A DNA stretch of 16,399 bases, from the NCBI GenBank assembly GCA_038254525.1, contig JBBSGC010000032.1, forward strand, positions 1-16,399, given 5' to 3'. Each line of letters opens with the position of its first letter. The stretch's first letter is position 1. Positions 14,472 to 16,399 of this stretch are shown in pieces. This stretch comes from JBBSGC01 sp038254525. Its GTDB lineage: Bacteria > Actinomycetota > Actinomycetes > Propionibacteriales > Nocardioidaceae. The translations under genes were made by a program, and so were the position numbers. The notes beneath the pieces were generated by a model. The model was not told the origin of the DNA. It saw only the letters and a list, made by a program, of their open reading frames with translations, and searched no databases.

Positions 14472-15452
14472 TCAAGCGCTGACCCGGTAGGTCGCCAGGT
14501 CGGTGGGCCGGGTCGGGGGAGTCCCGTCGCCGAACGCGGTGCCGCCCAGCTGCTCACGGTGATGTGGTGCCGCCCAGTCGGTGGCTGGGCCGAGAGGCAC
14601 GATCTGCCGCGGGTTCAGGTCGGTGTGCACGGTGTAGTAGTGGTTCTTGATATGCGCCTCGTTGACCGTGTCGCCCAGGCCGGGAGTCTGCATCAGGTCT
14701 CGCAGGTAGGGGCCGACCACGGTGTCCTCGGTGATCTTGTTGCGGTTGCACTTGAAGTGCGTCTGATAGACCGAGTCGAACCGCGCCAGCGTGGTGAACG
14801 CGCGGACGTCAGCCTCGGTGAGGTGCTGGCCGACGAGATAGCGCCGGGTCGCCAGGCGGTCGTGCAGCCAGTCGAGGCAGTCGAAGACCTTTGCGTACGC
14901 CTCGTCGTAGGCGCGTTGGCTCGGGGCGAAGCCGGCTCCGTATACAGCGTCGTTGAGGTCGCGATAGATCCGGGCCATCACCTCGTCGATCTCCTCGCGG
15001 TGGGCCCGCGGGTAGAGGTCAGGGGCACCCGGGCGGTGATGTTGGCGCCACTGGCTCGACAGGTCAAGGGTCAGCGTGTGGAAGTCGTTGGTGACCAACT
15101 GACCGCTCGGCACATCGACGACGGCCGGCACGCTGACCCCGTTGGAGTAGTCGGTGCGCCGCCGGTCGTAGGCCTCGGACAACAAGGCGATGCCGAGCAC
15201 AGGATCGCGGCCGCCCTCGTCGAGGGTGAAGCGCCAGCTGCGCTCGTCCTGGATCGGGTCCACGATCGCCAGGCTGATCGCGTCCTCGAGGCCGAGCAGC
15301 CGCCGGACGGCCACCGCTCGGCTCGCCCACGGGCACGCAAGCGATGCCACGAGCCGGTAGCGGCTCGGCTCCACCGGCCATTGCGTGCCCGGCTCGTCCA
15401 GGATGCGGTCGTCGAACTCTGACTCCCCGTGGGTGTACGCGTCGTCGGCCAT
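14472..15452 (-). CDS. Xi-class glutathione S-transferase-like protein (glutathionyl-hydroquinone reductase family)
   Basis: A 326-residue member of the ECM4/YqjG family, cytoplasmic. The catalytic Cys is C40 in LACPWASRA, the expected CPW site for reducing thiol-hydroquinone conjugates. The N-terminal thioredoxin-like domain contains WRFTLDEGGRDPVLG and SVPAVVDVPSGQLVTNDF; the C-terminal helical domain contains YLVGQHLTEADVRAFTTLAR, FDSVYQTHFKCNRNKI and IKNHYYTVHTDLNP. GSH enzymes usually carry N-E-S after the cis-Pro strand to hold the gamma-glutamyl group; here it reads TNDF (121-124). Since most actinobacteria use mycothiol instead of glutathione, another thiol may be the cofactor (inference). 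The ATG at 15452 gives a normal length; the Shine-Dalgarno is weak. The DinB-like gene lies 48 bases upstream on the same strand. Confidence 0.93.
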   Translation of the reverse strand: MADDAYTHGESEFDDRILDEPGTQWPVEPSRYRLVASLACPWASRAVAVRRLLGLEDAISLAIVDPIQDERSWRFTLDEGGRDPVLGIALLSEAYDRRRTDYSNGVSVPAVVDVPSGQLVTNDFHTLTLDLSSQWRQHHRPGAPDLYPRAHREEIDEVMARIYRDLNDAVYGAGFAPSQRAYDEAYAKVFDCLDWLHDRLATRRYLVGQHLTEADVRAFTTLARFDSVYQTHFKCNRNKITEDTVVGPYLRDLMQTPGLGDTVNEAHIKNHYYTVHTDLNPRQIVPLGPATDWAAPHHREQLGGTAFGDGTPPTRPTDLATYRVSA

Positions 15453-15500
15453 GCGCCAAGCCTGACCGAGTGTGCACCGCCGCGCCAGCGGTCGGCAGCC

Positions 15501-16073
15501 TCAGACACTCGCCGGCGGCTGCCACGGTTGAAGCCACGGGGTCGCCGGCCAGCTTTCGGCGGCTGCCAGCAGCGGAAACGCGGTGGCGCCGTCGACCGAC
15601 TCGCGGACGATGTCGGCATGGCCGGCGTGCCGCGCCGTCTCCTCGATCAGGTGCAGCAGAACCCACCGGACCGACAGGATGTCCACGTCGGCAAACCACG
15701 GAGCCGGCGGCACCGACACCGGCTGCCCCAGATCTGCGACGTCGGCGATCACGGCCTCGGTCTTCGCGGCAACCTCGTCGTAGAGGACGAATACGTCGGC
15801 CAGCGTCTCGTCGGGGCGTAGCGAAAACCCGGCCTGATAGTCGGACTCCCCGGTGCGACGGGTGCGCTGGACCACGTTGTCGATCCAGCCGAACTCGGTC
15901 AGCGCGACGTGTTTGACCAGCCCGCCGACACTGAGCGGGCTCGCACTGGGCGTGGCCCGCGCCTGCTCGTCGGTGAGGCCGTACGCGGTGATCTTGAGCA
16001 CGTGTCGCTGCTGGGCCAGGTAGCTGAGCAGTCCGTCGCGCTCGTCGGCGACGGACCCAACGGTTCCGGGCAT
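15501..16073 (-). CDS. DinB/DUF664 family protein (putative metal-dependent enzyme)
   Basis: A 190-residue four-helix-bundle protein of the DinB/DUF664 superfamily, which includes thiol-dependent S-transferases such as mycothiol- and bacillithiol-dependent enzymes. Probable metal ligands are H55 in GGLVKHVALTEFGW and H149/H152 in LIEETARHAGHADI, the standard three-His arrangement. The ATG at 16073 was chosen because GAGGGAG (16081-16087 on the minus strand) lies 7 bases upstream and homology begins with ERDGLLSYLAQQRHVL; the frame continues to 16166 without support. It precedes the GST-like gene on the same strand, so the two could be co-transcribed and might both use mycothiol. The exact reaction is not known. 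Confidence 0.92.
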   Translation of the reverse strand: MPGTVGSVADERDGLLSYLAQQRHVLKITAYGLTDEQARATPSASPLSVGGLVKHVALTEFGWIDNVVQRTRRTGESDYQAGFSLRPDETLADVFVLYDEVAAKTEAVIADVADLGQPVSVPPAPWFADVDILSVRWVLLHLIEETARHAGHADIVRESVDGATAFPLLAAAESWPATPWLQPWQPPASV

Positions 16074-16183
16074 GGTGGTGCTCCCTCGTGAGACGGCCGG
16101 TGCCCTGCCCCCGGCGATGTACGGACCAGGGCAGTCTCCCGCAGGGGTCCGACACTTGGCGTTCATAGCCGACGCGGCCCGTC

Positions 16184-16267
16184 AGGCACGCCTTTGACTG
16201 CGGTGAACCCGCCTACAACGAATGGCTCCGCGAGCACGCTGTCAATGCTGTCGATGCCGGCTCCAGC
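16184..16267 (+). pseudogene. N-terminal scrap of a TacT-like GNAT acetyltransferase
   Basis: In one plus-strand frame the sequence reads RHAFDCGEPAYNEWLREHAV followed by NAVDAGSS, which closely resembles the first 25-30 residues of GNAT-fold toxins of the TacT/AtaT type (pattern FDCGxxxLNxWLxxxA). An in-frame TAG at 16166-16168 and the lack of a start codon cut it off on the left; after GSS the homology ends. No ribbon-helix-helix antitoxin gene precedes it. A dead fragment of a toxin-like acetyltransferase is the best reading; with so few residues, chance similarity cannot be fully excluded. Confidence 0.5.
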
Positions 16268-16279
16268 ATGGGCCGACGC

Positions 16280-16399
16280 TCACACCCGATGGACCACCCT
16301 GCTGACGATCCATGCGTGTTTGCCGACCTGTCGGCCGCGGGTGAATCCGTACTGCCCGAAGAGTTCGACCGTCGCGCTGAACAGGAACCGGCCCGGCGC
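16280..16399 (-). CDS. C-terminal end of a gene entering from the right edge, possibly a GNAT acetyltransferase
   Basis: The minus-strand frame is open from the right edge to a TGA at 16280-16282 and encodes 39 residues containing ELFGQYGFTRGRQVGKHAW and then IVSRVV. The YGF...R..GKHAW pattern resembles the last strands of many GNAT acetyltransferases. The start and most of the gene lie beyond the window, so neither the family nor intactness can be confirmed. It ends about 200 bases from the DinB-like start, on the same strand. Confidence 0.4.
   Translation of the reverse strand, partial: APGRFLFSATVELFGQYGFTRGRQVGKHAWIVSRVVHRV

Noticed and set aside
16193..16222. TTGACT followed by TACAAC as a promoter
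   Set aside because: The spacer is only about 14 bases and the bases are explained by the FDCGEPAYNEW coding relic.

Overview
The window is high-GC DNA with strongly GC-biased third codon positions. Its gene content points to an actinobacterium (Actinomycetota): a long HrpA helicase with a DUF3418-type C-terminus, a GPP34-domain protein, an Rv2578c-like radical SAM protein, a DUF2252 protein, an actinobacterial-type glutathionyl-hydroquinone-reductase-like GST and a DinB/DUF664 protein. The genus cannot be fixed from this sequence. I found no rRNA, tRNA, CRISPR array or recognisable defence system.

Left 2 kb (1-2000): a decayed accessory patch. It begins with a shrunken IS21-type transposase (istA) relic. 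A 328-base gene-free stretch follows, holding a GCGCCAT-c-ATGGCGC palindrome and a cluster of CACGTG/GTGTC motifs. Next is an intact Nudix hydrolase with a perfect Shine-Dalgarno sequence, a canonical Nudix box, two rare TTA codons and lower GC than its surroundings. After it lies a two-gene plasmid-style partition remnant: a ParA-type ATPase broken by three single-base indels and a C-terminal deletion, then a small ribbon-helix-helix protein with its own probable frameshift. This looks like what is left of an integrated plasmid or mobile element.

Centre (2055-11269): mostly ordinary chromosomal genes. On the minus strand are a RimJ/L-type GNAT acetyltransferase, a DUF2252 kinase-fold protein, the 1307-residue HrpA helicase, a GPP34 protein, a secreted or lipoprotein GH114 glycosidase interrupted by a one-base deletion, and a radical SAM protein. 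On the plus strand is an FKBP-type prolyl isomerase, divergent from DUF2252 and convergent with hrpA. A near-perfect 22-bp tandem duplication sits exactly over the hrpA stop codon.

Right part (11384-16399): a divergent pair (radical SAM / molybdenum hydroxylase large subunit) starts it. The molybdenum enzyme is a form II CoxL/xanthine-dehydrogenase-like subunit without adjacent FeS and FAD subunits, and it forms a probable two-gene operon with a metallo-beta-lactamase-fold hydrolase. A Xi-class GST and a DinB-like protein follow on the minus strand. The last 230 bases hold two acetyltransferase-like fragments on opposite strands: an N-terminal scrap of a TacT-like GNAT and the C-terminal end of a gene that enters from beyond the right edge.

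No clearly new system is visible. The most useful leads are the orphan CoxL-like/MBL pair, the frameshifted GH114 lipoprotein, the reconstructable partition relic next to a TTA-containing Nudix gene, and the GST whose usual GSH-binding residues are replaced.
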